DNA of 64,000 nucleotides from JAGWRA01 sp963711505. GTDB lineage: Bacteria > Acidobacteriota > Vicinamibacteria > Vicinamibacterales > CAVVIG01. Made by a program: the position numbers and the translations under genes. Each line of letters begins with the position of its first letter. Within the stretch, counting starts at the first letter, position 1. This document shows, piece by piece, positions 56,405-64,000 of the stretch. Under the pieces are notes generated by a model. The model was not told the origin of the DNA and ran no database searches. It saw nothing but the letters and a program-made list of their open reading frames with translations. Where the stretch lies: assembly GCA_963711505.1 (NCBI GenBank), contig CAVQEJ010000001.1:62001-126000 (forward strand), read 5' to 3'.

Positions 56405-56724
56405 AGCACCCGCGACCGGGCCGCCGGACGGTGCTGGAGGAGCGGACTCGCACCTCCATGCACTTCCATGTCACTGGTCTCGACGTCCCGGGCCGCAAGA
56501 ACCATGACGCAGCCACTTTGTCGTGTAGTCTCGGAACCTTACGGCGTTCAGACTCAGCAGTAGTACGCGGCCTGGGGGCGGCCTCTGGACATCTTGACCG
56601 GCAGGAAATTCCCCTGTCGATCCGGACGCCGCCCGTTCGACAAGCCAGCAGAGAGCCGGTCCGGTGGCTGCCCAGGCGGGGCGGAGTTCGGGGCGGAACC
56701 CCGACCGATGAAAGGAGACGGGCG
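56405..56724. other. spacer carrying the third ECF42 promoter
   Basis: No gene is seen. The promoter at 56615-56641 is the only clear signal; GGAACC-rich sequence follows to the ribosome site of the DGPF gene. Confidence 0.5.
56615..56641 (+). promoter_or_regulatory. ECF42 promoter 3 (DGPF gene)
   Basis: TGTCGATCC-N12-GTT-CGAC, 17-base spacer, 84 bases before the DGPF-gene ATG. Confidence 0.8.
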
Positions 56725-57150
56725 ATGCGAGTGATGGTCTGCGTGAAGGCGTCGAAGGAGTCCGAGGCGGGCGTGCTGCCCGATACGAAGATCCTATCGG
56801 CGATGACGGCGTTCAACGAAAAGCTGGTCAACGCGGGCGTGATGCTGGCCGGCGACGGCCTGAAGCCGACCTCGGCCGCGAAGCGCGTGAAGTTCCGGGA
56901 TGGTAACGTGACCGTGATCGACGGCCCGTTCGCCGAGACGAAGGAGCTGATCGCGGGCTTCTGGATCTGGAACGTGGCGTCGGTGGACGAAGCGATCGCG
57001 TGGCTGAAGCAGAGTCCGTTCGATGGCGGCGCCGAGGTCGACATCCGGCCGTTCTACGAGGCCGACGACCTGGGCGAGAATCTCACGCCGGAACTCCGCG
57101 AAAAGGGCGACCGGCTCCGCGAGCAGGCCGGGCGACTGGCGAAATCGTAG
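56725..57150 (+). CDS. DGPF/YCII family protein
   Basis: 141 residues, AAAGGAG before the ATG. Contains the signature VIDGPFAETKELIAGF and the ferredoxin-like YCII fold (MRVMVCVKASKESEAG, DEAIAWLKQSPF). Proteins of this kind are the standard targets of ECF42 sigma factors; the biochemical role is unknown, though a detoxifying or sensing role has been suggested. Followed 42 bp later by a VOC gene. Confidence 0.9.
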   Translation: MRVMVCVKASKESEAGVLPDTKILSAMTAFNEKLVNAGVMLAGDGLKPTSAAKRVKFRDGNVTVIDGPFAETKELIAGFWIWNVASVDEAIAWLKQSPFDGGAEVDIRPFYEADDLGENLTPELREKGDRLREQAGRLAKS

Positions 57151-57192
57151 GTGCCGGGCGCGGCAACCGTCAACGAGAGAAGAGAGCGATCG

Positions 57193-58077
57193 ATGAACAG
57201 GATCACCCCCCACCTGTGGTTCGAGAAGGACGCCGGGAAGGCGGCCGCGTTCTACGTGTCCGTCTTCCCCGACTCGCGCATCACGCACGCCAGCGAGCTG
57301 CACGACACGCCGTCGGGCGACGTCGATCTCGTCTCGTTCGACCTCGCAGGCCTGGGATTCATGGCCATCGGCGCCGGCCCGCTGTTCACATTCAATCCGT
57401 CCGTCTCCTTCCTCGTCGCCTGCCGGTCGACCGACGAGGTCGACCGGCTGTGGGCGAAGCTGTCCGACGGCGGCACCCCGCGGATGGCGCTCGGCTCCTA
57501 TCCGTTCAGCGAGCGCTACGGCTGGACGGAAGACCGGTACGGCCTGTCGTGGCAGATCATGTTCGCCGGCGACCGGCCGATCCGGCAGACCATTACGCCG
57601 ACGCTGATGTTCACCGACCGCGTCTGCGGCCAGGCGGAAGAGGCGCTGACCTTCTACCAGTCGGTCTTTCCCAACTCGGGCATCGACCACGTGGTCCGCT
57701 ACGAGAGCGGTGACGCACCGGATCGGGCCGGCACGGTCCGGCATGCGGGGTTCACGCTCGACGGTCAGGAATTCGCGGCGATGGACAGCGCCCGGGTGCA
57801 CGACGCGCCGTTCAGTGAAGCGATCTCGTTGGTCGTCCACTGCGACACCCAGAAGGACATCGACGACTGCTGGGGCAGGCTCTCGGCCGTCCCCCAGGCC
57901 GAACAGTGCGGCTGGCTGAAGGACCGGTACGGACTCTCGTGGCAGATCGTCCCGACGATCATGGGCGAGATGATGCGTGAGGGGACGAAGGATCAGATCG
58001 GGCGAGTCACGCAGGCCTTCCTGAAGATGAAGAAGTTCGACATCGCGACGTTGCAGGCGGCGTACGAGAAGGCATGA
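57193..58077 (+). CDS. tandem PhnB/VOC-fold protein (3-demethylubiquinone methyltransferase-like domains)
   Basis: 294 residues from ATG 57193 (the frame is open further upstream but GAGAAGAGAG fits this start). Two copies of the PhnB-like glyoxalase/bleomycin-fold domain: ITPHLWFEKDAGKAAAFYVS and ITPTLMFTDRVCGQAEEALT, each ending YGLSWQI. Despite the database name these are not methyltransferases. Likely in the ECF42 regulon as the second gene of the DGPF transcript. Confidence 0.9.
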   Translation: MNRITPHLWFEKDAGKAAAFYVSVFPDSRITHASELHDTPSGDVDLVSFDLAGLGFMAIGAGPLFTFNPSVSFLVACRSTDEVDRLWAKLSDGGTPRMALGSYPFSERYGWTEDRYGLSWQIMFAGDRPIRQTITPTLMFTDRVCGQAEEALTFYQSVFPNSGIDHVVRYESGDAPDRAGTVRHAGFTLDGQEFAAMDSARVHDAPFSEAISLVVHCDTQKDIDDCWGRLSAVPQAEQCGWLKDRYGLSWQIVPTIMGEMMREGTKDQIGRVTQAFLKMKKFDIATLQAAYEKA

Positions 58078-58187
58078 CCGGCCTGCCCGACTCCCTCCAG
58101 TCCGGCGACCAGTGGAAGAGCGCAGTCTAGCACCTTCCCCGCAGACCACGGCCGGCGTGCGAGAATATTCGGACCGGAGGAGCCACG

Positions 58188-58670
<483 letters not shown>

Positions 58671-61352
58671 TTACTCGCCGGCCAGCGCCTCGGTCGGCGG
58701 GAGCCGGGCCGCGCGGGCGGCCGGCACGAAGCAGGCGGCCAGCGCGACGGCGCTCATGACGATCGCCGTGACCGCAAGGATCGCCGCGGGAATGGCCGGG
58801 ATGTCGAGGAGCACGCTCTGCATGGCGCGGCTCTCGGCCCACGCGCCTGCCCAGCCGAGCAGCAATCCCACCAGCAACAGCCGAAGACCCGCCGCGAGGA
58901 ATTGCCGGGCGATCTGGCCCGGCTGCGCCCCGAGCGCCATGCGGACGGCGATCTCGCGCCGGCGGCGCGCCACGGCAAAGCTCAGGACGCCGTAGGTGCC
59001 GATCGCGGCGAGCAGCAGCGCCACGAGCGCGAACACGCCGGCCAGCAGGGCGGGCGACCGGCGCACCTCCAGGCTGTCGGCGATGCGGCCGTCCATCGAC
59101 TGCACGTCATCGACCGGCAGGTCGGCATCGATCCGCCGGACCACGCCACGCACCGTCGACGCCAGCGCCTCGGGCTGCTGGCTCGTGCGGACCACGACGA
59201 ACAGGCTGGAACTCGCGTCGTAGTGGAACGGGAAATAGATGGCGCCGGTCGTGGAGGTGTCCGTCAGATCCCTCTGTCTGACGGCGCCGACCACGCCCAC
59301 GACGGTGAACGCCTCATCCGGCTGGCGATCCTGCGGCGGACCGTCGAAGACACGCTGACCGATCGCCTTGCCGTCGGGCCAGTAGTGACGTGCGAAGTTC
59401 TCGTCGACCACACAGACCCGCCTGCCGGCATCCGAGCTCGCCAGGAAGCGCCCTGCCTTCAGCGGAATCCCCATACCGGCGAAGTAGTCGCCCGTCACGC
59501 CGTATCGGTTGTGCAGCAGCGGCGACACGCCGGGCTTCCGCGTGTAGCCGACGACGGTCATTGCATTGTCCTCGCTGCGGCCGGTCACCGGCACCTGCGT
59601 GACGACGCCCGCGGCGCGCACGCCAGGCTCATGCGCGAGCGCCTCGACGACGCGGTCGGCAAGAGCCGCGCGGGCGGCCTTGTTCGGATAACTCTGTTCC
59701 GGCAGCGACACCCGTCCGGTCAGCACGTGGTCGGCGCGAAACCCGGGCGACACGCTCATCGTCCGCTCGAGGCGGACGCCGAGCAGACCGGCGCCGATCA
59801 GCAGCACGAAGGCCAGCGCGATCTGCGCCACGACGAAGCTGTCGCGGAGGCGCTGAACGCCCCGGCTCGACGTGACACTTCGCGACTCCGACTGCAGGGA
59901 CTGCGCCCGCCCGTCGCGCAGGCCGAACCGCGCGATCGGCAGGCCGACGACGAACCCGACGCCGAGGGCGCCCAGCAGCTCGACGAGGGCGACGCGTCCG
60001 GTCAGGCCGATGTGAGCCCCGAGCGGCAGCTGGTTCACGCCGAACAGGTCGAGCAGGCGGATGCCGACGCCGCCGACGACGAGCCCGGCCAGGCCGCCGG
60101 CCAGCGCGACGACAATCGTCTCGACCATGAGGTGGCGGACGATGTCGCCGCGGCCGGCGCCGAGCGAGCGGCGGATGCCGAGCTCGTGCGACCGGCCGCT
60201 GACGCGGATGAGCAGCAGGTTCACGAGATTGACGGCGCCGATGAGCAGCAGGAAGAGGGCGCCGGCCTGGAGGAGCAGCAGCGTCGGCCGGACCGAGGCC
60301 ACATGGTCGGCCTGCAGGGAGAGCACGCTCACGCTGAAGCCGGCGTCCTCGATCTGCTTCGCCCAGGGGAACTCCGCGGCATGCGCGAGGTAGTGCGCCT
60401 CGATCTGCGCCTGGGCCTGCGCGATGGTCGCGCCGTCGCGCAGACGCGCGACTACGTTGGTGCCGCTGACGTACCGGTTGTTGACGCCGCGCTCCTGGGC
60501 GGTCGAGGACAGCGGCAGATAGATCTGCGCGCGCGACGACAGGAAATGGAACCCGGACGGGAGGATGCCGACAATGCGGTGCGGGCGGCCGTTGATGCGA
60601 AGCGTGCGCCCGATCACATCGGGATCGGCGCCGAAATGCGTCCGCCAGTAGCCGCTGGTGAGGATCGCGACGCCGTCGGTCTGCGGCGTCATCTCGGCGC
60701 CGGTGAACGCGCGCCCTGTCGCGGGACCGGCGCCGAGCGTGGCGAAGAACTCCGGAGTGACGCGCAGGACGCGTTCGCGCTCGGTCGATCCGGTGGCACC
60801 GACGATGGCCGCGCGATCGCGCCAGGCCGAGATGGAGGCGAACGCGGGAATGCGGCCGCGCCACTCGTAATAGCTCGTCAACGATGCGCCGTCGTGGACG
60901 ACGCCGGCCCGCGGAAAGCTGTTGACGATGGTGACGAGGCGGTCGGCGCGTGGAAACGGCAGCGGCCGCACGAGCACGGCATCCACGACCGCGAAGATGG
61001 TGAGGTTCGCGCCGAGACAGAGCGCCAGCGTCGCCACGGCGACCGCCACGAAGCCGGGCGTCCGCCGCAGGCTCCTGACGGCGTGCCGCAGATCGCGCCA
61101 GACCGGTTCGACGATCGGCACTTCCCGCAGGTCGCGGCACTCTTCCTTCGCGCGGTCGAGACTGCCGATCGCGAGGCGGGCGCGCCGGCGCGCCTCCTCG
61201 TGCGGGACACCGGCCCTGACGCGTTCGGCGATCTCCTGCTCGAGGTGGAACTGCAGATCGGCGTCGAGCTGGGCGTCCCAGCGGTCGCGCCGGAACCAGG
61301 AGGCGAGCCGCGTACGAAGCGCGTGGTACCAGCCCATGGGCGAGCGCCTCAC
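58671..61352 (-). CDS. ADOP-type duplicated MacB/FtsX permease
   Basis: 893 residues. An N-terminal cytoplasmic segment (DLQFHLEQEIAERVRAGVP) typical of PadR-coupled permeases is followed by two MacB periplasmic and two FtsX membrane units, giving about eight membrane helices; the motif GVLSFAVARRRREIAVRMALGAQ is in the second FtsX unit. No ATP-binding subunit adjoins. The start is GTG 61352, overlapping the PadR stop by four bases (ATG 61337 is an alternative). This PadR-permease operon type is expanded in Acidobacteriota. Substrate unknown. Confidence 0.9.
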   Translation of the reverse strand: MRRSPMGWYHALRTRLASWFRRDRWDAQLDADLQFHLEQEIAERVRAGVPHEEARRRARLAIGSLDRAKEECRDLREVPIVEPVWRDLRHAVRSLRRTPGFVAVAVATLALCLGANLTIFAVVDAVLVRPLPFPRADRLVTIVNSFPRAGVVHDGASLTSYYEWRGRIPAFASISAWRDRAAIVGATGSTERERVLRVTPEFFATLGAGPATGRAFTGAEMTPQTDGVAILTSGYWRTHFGADPDVIGRTLRINGRPHRIVGILPSGFHFLSSRAQIYLPLSSTAQERGVNNRYVSGTNVVARLRDGATIAQAQAQIEAHYLAHAAEFPWAKQIEDAGFSVSVLSLQADHVASVRPTLLLLQAGALFLLLIGAVNLVNLLLIRVSGRSHELGIRRSLGAGRGDIVRHLMVETIVVALAGGLAGLVVGGVGIRLLDLFGVNQLPLGAHIGLTGRVALVELLGALGVGFVVGLPIARFGLRDGRAQSLQSESRSVTSSRGVQRLRDSFVVAQIALAFVLLIGAGLLGVRLERTMSVSPGFRADHVLTGRVSLPEQSYPNKAARAALADRVVEALAHEPGVRAAGVVTQVPVTGRSEDNAMTVVGYTRKPGVSPLLHNRYGVTGDYFAGMGIPLKAGRFLASSDAGRRVCVVDENFARHYWPDGKAIGQRVFDGPPQDRQPDEAFTVVGVVGAVRQRDLTDTSTTGAIYFPFHYDASSSLFVVVRTSQQPEALASTVRGVVRRIDADLPVDDVQSMDGRIADSLEVRRSPALLAGVFALVALLLAAIGTYGVLSFAVARRRREIAVRMALGAQPGQIARQFLAAGLRLLLVGLLLGWAGAWAESRAMQSVLLDIPAIPAAILAVTAIVMSAVALAACFVPAARAARLPPTEALAGE

Positions 61353-61678
61353 GTGGTGCGGATGACGAGGTTGATGGCCGCCGACAGCCGGTTCCAGCTC
61401 TCGAGCTCCCGCTCGAGGTGGGCGCGGCCGGCGCGCGTGAGCCGGTAGAACTTCACCTGGCGCCCCGAGTCGGTCGCGCCGGGCTTCGCCGCGATCCAGC
61501 CCCGGCGTTCGAGGCGGTAGAGTGCGGGATAGAGCGAGCCCTGCGGCACCTGCAGGACCTGCCCCGATATCTGCTCGATGCGCTTGCCGATGGCCCAGCC
61601 GTGGCGCGGCTCGAGATCGAGCGTCTTGAGGATCAGGAAGTCCAGGGTCCCCTGGACCAGGTCGGTCGGTTTGCCCAT
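61349..61678 (-). CDS. PadR-family transcriptional regulator
   Basis: 109 residues: winged-helix domain with LVQGTLDFLILKTLDLEPRH, PQGSLYPALYRLERRGWI and GRQVKFYRLTRAGR, the PadR signature. It lies directly upstream of and overlaps the permease gene, which it presumably represses along with itself. A perfect dyad in its promoter is the likely operator. Confidence 0.92.
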   Translation of the reverse strand: MGKPTDLVQGTLDFLILKTLDLEPRHGWAIGKRIEQISGQVLQVPQGSLYPALYRLERRGWIAAKPGATDSGRQVKFYRLTRAGRAHLERELESWNRLSAAINLVIRTT

Positions 61679-61688
61679 GTCACAACCT

Positions 61689-61728
61689 TTGACGGTCTAC
61701 AATAGTGAACGCAATTGTAGATTGTCAA
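61689..61728 (-). promoter_or_regulatory. PadR operator overlapping the operon promoter
   Basis: TTGAC-N3-CTACAAT-N10-ATTGTAG-N3-GTCAA, a 12+12-base perfect inverted repeat. On the minus strand the outer arm supplies a TTGACA -35 and the inner arm a TATTGT -10 with an 18-base spacer, so a bound dimer would block the promoter. Confidence 0.75.
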
Positions 61729-61746
61729 GGTAGTGATGGGCATCGG

Positions 61747-62130
61747 TCAGATCCGGCCGTCCGGCTCGGACCCTGGCGGGGAATCGTCGTCGGCGTCTTC
61801 CAGCCCGCGGGCGACGTAGAAACAGCCCCAGGCGAAGAGGACCGAGACGACGACGATGATCGTCGCCTGCGTGTCGGGACGCTTCAGGTCGTCGAGGCCG
61901 TCCGACAGCACGACACCGGTGCCGCCGAACAGGATCCCCATCTGCCGCTTCTCCATCTTGGAATAGCCGGGCATCAGCTCATCCATGGTGGGTTCGGCGG
62001 ACCGGGTTTCGGCCCAGTACAGCAGGCCGGCGCCGGCAATGCCGGCGAGCAGCACGAGGACGCCGATCACCCGAAGACGGGCGTACGAACGGCGGGCCGG
62101 TTCGGGCCCGGCGGGAAGACCAACAGCCAC
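61747..62130 (-). CDS. two-helix membrane protein of unknown function
   Basis: 127 residues. Helices VIGVLVLLAGIAGAGLLYW and ATIIVVVSVLFAWGCFYVA flank a loop (DELMPGYSKMEKRQMGILFGG). An acidic C-terminus (LEDADDDSPPGSEPDG). No family known. Runs towards the PadR gene on the same strand. Confidence 0.65.
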   Translation of the reverse strand: MAVGLPAGPEPARRSYARLRVIGVLVLLAGIAGAGLLYWAETRSAEPTMDELMPGYSKMEKRQMGILFGGTGVVLSDGLDDLKRPDTQATIIVVVSVLFAWGCFYVARGLEDADDDSPPGSEPDGRI

Positions 62131-62253
62131 GGTGACAGCGCCGGAATCCGGCGCTCCCCCTTCGCGGCGCCGCGTGACGCGCCGCCGCTCTCTTCCAGTG
62201 AATACGCCACCCCGGGTCGGAGTACTTCAGGGGGGCCCGTCGCGGAACCGGCC

Positions 62254-63043
62254 TCAGGACGCCGCCGGACGCGCATGGGCCGCTGCCCACTGGATGGCCT
62301 GGTCGGCCACCTCGCGCCAGCCCGGCGTCGCGATGAGGAAGTGCGTGCGGTCGGGAAACAGCCTGTAGTCGGTCACCGCCCTCGACCGGCGCTGCTTCCG
62401 GCAGGTCGCCTCGACCATCGACCGGCGTGACGAGCCGGTCCTGCCCCGCAGCCATCAGCAGCAGCGGCGCGCGGTGGTCGTTCCCGAAGTCGATCCGGTT
62501 GCCGATGGAGAGGCCGGCCTGGAAGAAGAGGCGTCCGGGCGTCGGCACGACGTACCGCTCCCAGGCCTCGCGCTGTTCGGTGGGCGTCGACAGGTGCATG
62601 CAGTTCCGCGCGAACTGCGGCAGCGTCATCGTGACGGGGCGGCTCCAGCTCCGCCACGTCGCGAGCATCGGCACGACGCTGCGCACCGTCGCCGGCGCCG
62701 GAAAGACTCCGGCACAGGGCGCGGGCACGATCGCGACACCGGCGGCACCAAGGCCCCGGTCGAGGAGCATCTGCACGACGAGGCCGCCGAAGGAGTGGCC
62801 GATCAGGATGGGCGGTTCGGTGAGCGCGCGGACCAGTCGTTCGTAGTGATCGACGATTCGGCCGATGGTCAGGCGGCCGAACTCCGGGTGCGGCGCGCGG
62901 CGCAGTTCGGCGATCGGTCGATCCTCGAACGGCCATCCGGGCGCCAGACAGGTATAGCCGAGGGTCTCGTAGTGGCGCAGGAAATGGTCCCAGCAGGCCG
63001 GCGTCACGCCGGCGCCGTGGATGAGCACGACGGTTCTGGACAC
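62254..63043 (-). CDS. alpha/beta hydrolase (one frame break)
   Basis: About 262 residues. Oxyanion region VLIHGAGVTPACWD and nucleophile elbow LIGHSFGGLVVQ show an alpha/beta-hydrolase; the acid is likely the Asp in AAGQDRLVTPV and the His in FPDRTHFLI, the last after a frame break near 62415 (the repaired tail ends WREVADQAIQWAAAHARPAA). Substrate unknown. Confidence 0.8.
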
Positions 63044-63075
63044 GGGCGGCGTCCTCCGGACCGCGTTCGTTCGAC

Positions 63076-64000
63076 TTATTCCCGCAACACCTGGTGCACG
63101 AAGGAGATGGCGATGGAGCCCTCGCCGACTGCCGCCGCCACACGCTTCATGTTACCGCCGCTGACGTCGCCAACGGCGAACACGCCCGGCAGGCTGGTTT
63201 CGAGGAGGAGCGGCCGTCGGGAGAGCGGCCACTTCGCGGCGGCGAGATCGTCGCGCTGTCAAGCTCGGCACCGGTCTTGATGAATCCCTTGTCATCGAGG
63301 GCGACGCAACCGTCCAGCCAGTGCGTGTTCGGCACGGCTCCGGCCATCACGAAGACGTGTGCGACGGCGCAGGTCTTCGTCTCGCCCGTCACGTTGTTGC
63401 GCCAGGTGACCCGTTCGAGATGATGGCCGCCGTCGAGGCCGACGATCTCCGTGTGGGTGCGGAGCGTGATTGCCGGATTCTCCTCGATCCGGCGGCTCAG
63501 GTATCGCGACATGCTGTCGGCCAGACCACGCCCGAACGGACGAGCATGTGGACGTGCTGCGCGCCCTGCGCGAGGAACACCGCGGCCTGGCCGGCCGAGT
63601 TGCCGCCCGCCGATCACCACGACTTCTTCGCCGGCGCACAGCCGCGACTCGATGGCCGTGGCGCCGTAGTAGATGCCGGTCCCCTCGAAACGCGCGATAT
63701 TGGTCGACCGCCGGCTTCCGGTAGGTGGCGCCGGTCGCGATCACGACGGTCCGGGCCGGCAGATGCGATCCCGCCATCGAGCGCCGACACGTATGGCTGC
63801 CGCTTGCACGTCAGCCGGCTGGCATTGCCGGGCAATCAGGATCTGCGCGCCGAACTTCTGCGCCTGGTGTAGGCGCGCGTCGCCAGCTCCGCGCCCGACA
63901 CGCCCATCGGAAAGCCGAGGTAGTTCTCGATCTTCGAGCTCGATCCCGCCTGCCCGCCCGGTGACTCCTGCTCCACGACGAGCACGTCGAGCCCTTCCGA
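63076..64000 (-). CDS. thioredoxin-reductase-like FAD oxidoreductase without CxxC (partial, several frame breaks)
   Basis: Runs off the right edge. Readable parts in order: EQESPGGQAGSSSKIENYLG (FAD domain), GTGIYYGATAIESRLCAGEE, VVVIGG with NSAGQAAVFLAQGA (NADPH domain), VTWRNNVTGETKTCAVAHVF, and the C-terminal GVFAVGDVSGGNMKRVAAAV. At the position of the redox CATC the sequence has YGAT, so it lacks the dithiol and belongs to the group fused to or co-occurring with cyclic-nucleotide or response-regulator domains. At least four breaks (near 63250, 63530, 63600, 63700). Stop TAA at 63076. Confidence 0.75.

Noticed and set aside
58902..61448. 848-codon plus-strand open frame
   Set aside because: Antisense to the ADOP permease and PadR; translation shows no family motif.

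Overview
The window reads as a chromosomal segment of a high-GC Gram-negative bacterium, most likely an acidobacterium of the Vicinamibacteria type. This is inferred from the combination of an 890-residue duplicated FtsX/MacB permease translationally coupled to a PadR regulator (the ADOP arrangement), Tat-secreted hydrolases, M61 and DUF5117-type zinc proteases, a pilin-like operon with a sigma-54 promoter, and ECF41 and ECF42 sigma factors. No rRNA or marker tree is available, so the phylum call is an inference.

Layout. 1-8.4 kb: end of an M16 peptidase, a secreted metzincin-like protease, a strong terminator, then a minus-strand pseudopilin operon. 8.7-18.4 kb: a small RHH-like protein, a nitrilase-family amidase, a sodium/solute symporter coupled to a 40-residue membrane protein, argininosuccinate lyase divergent from a GlcD-like flavoprotein, and a large GT-C-like membrane protein. 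18.6-21 kb: an AMP-phosphorylase-like enzyme overlapping a PRPP-synthetase-like gene. 21-25.2 kb: M61 aminopeptidase, NUDT19-like Nudix hydrolase, a secreted Cys-rich protein and an H1-like basic protein. 25.3-31 kb: a two-gene NAD-linked formate dehydrogenase in which four subunits are fused into two polypeptides, lying between two copies of a 33-bp repeat; one copy abuts a toxin-gene remnant. 31-33.3 kb: a compositionally different two-DTG aspartic protease, an integrase remnant and tRNA-Ser(GCT). 33.3-37.2 kb: RMD1-family protein, gltX, a KGG stress protein, and tRNA-Gln(CTG) with a degenerate copy of its 3' end 330 bp downstream. 37.3-45 kb: an ECF41 sigma factor and its carboxymuconolactone-decarboxylase partner with matching divergent promoters, a SemiSWEET gene sitting between two pieces of a duplicated glycosidase fragment, a heavily frame-disrupted repeat protein, and the intact Tat-secreted glycosidase-like gene. 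45-54.5 kb: a membrane PP2C/SpoIIE phosphatase, a PLD-helicase-DUF3427 protein, a lipoprotein, small proteins, rpoZ and an M19-like dipeptidase. 54.5-58.7 kb: an ECF42 sigma factor with three near-identical promoters in front of itself, a DoxX gene and a DGPF/VOC pair, then an EVE-domain protein. 58.7-64 kb: the ADOP/PadR unit with a perfect operator dyad, a membrane protein, an alpha/beta hydrolase and a thioredoxin-reductase-like flavoprotein.

About thirty single-base frame breaks interrupt otherwise well conserved genes, often next to genes that are intact. I treat most of them as probable indel errors in the assembly and annotate such genes as single CDSs; true decay is kept for fragments lacking most of a domain.

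The best-supported new observations are the ECF42 promoter triplet, the divergent ECF41 promoter pair, the fused formate dehydrogenase between direct repeats, the split duplicated glycosidase fragment around SemiSWEET, and the integrase/tRNA junctions. I did not find a clearly unprecedented system.
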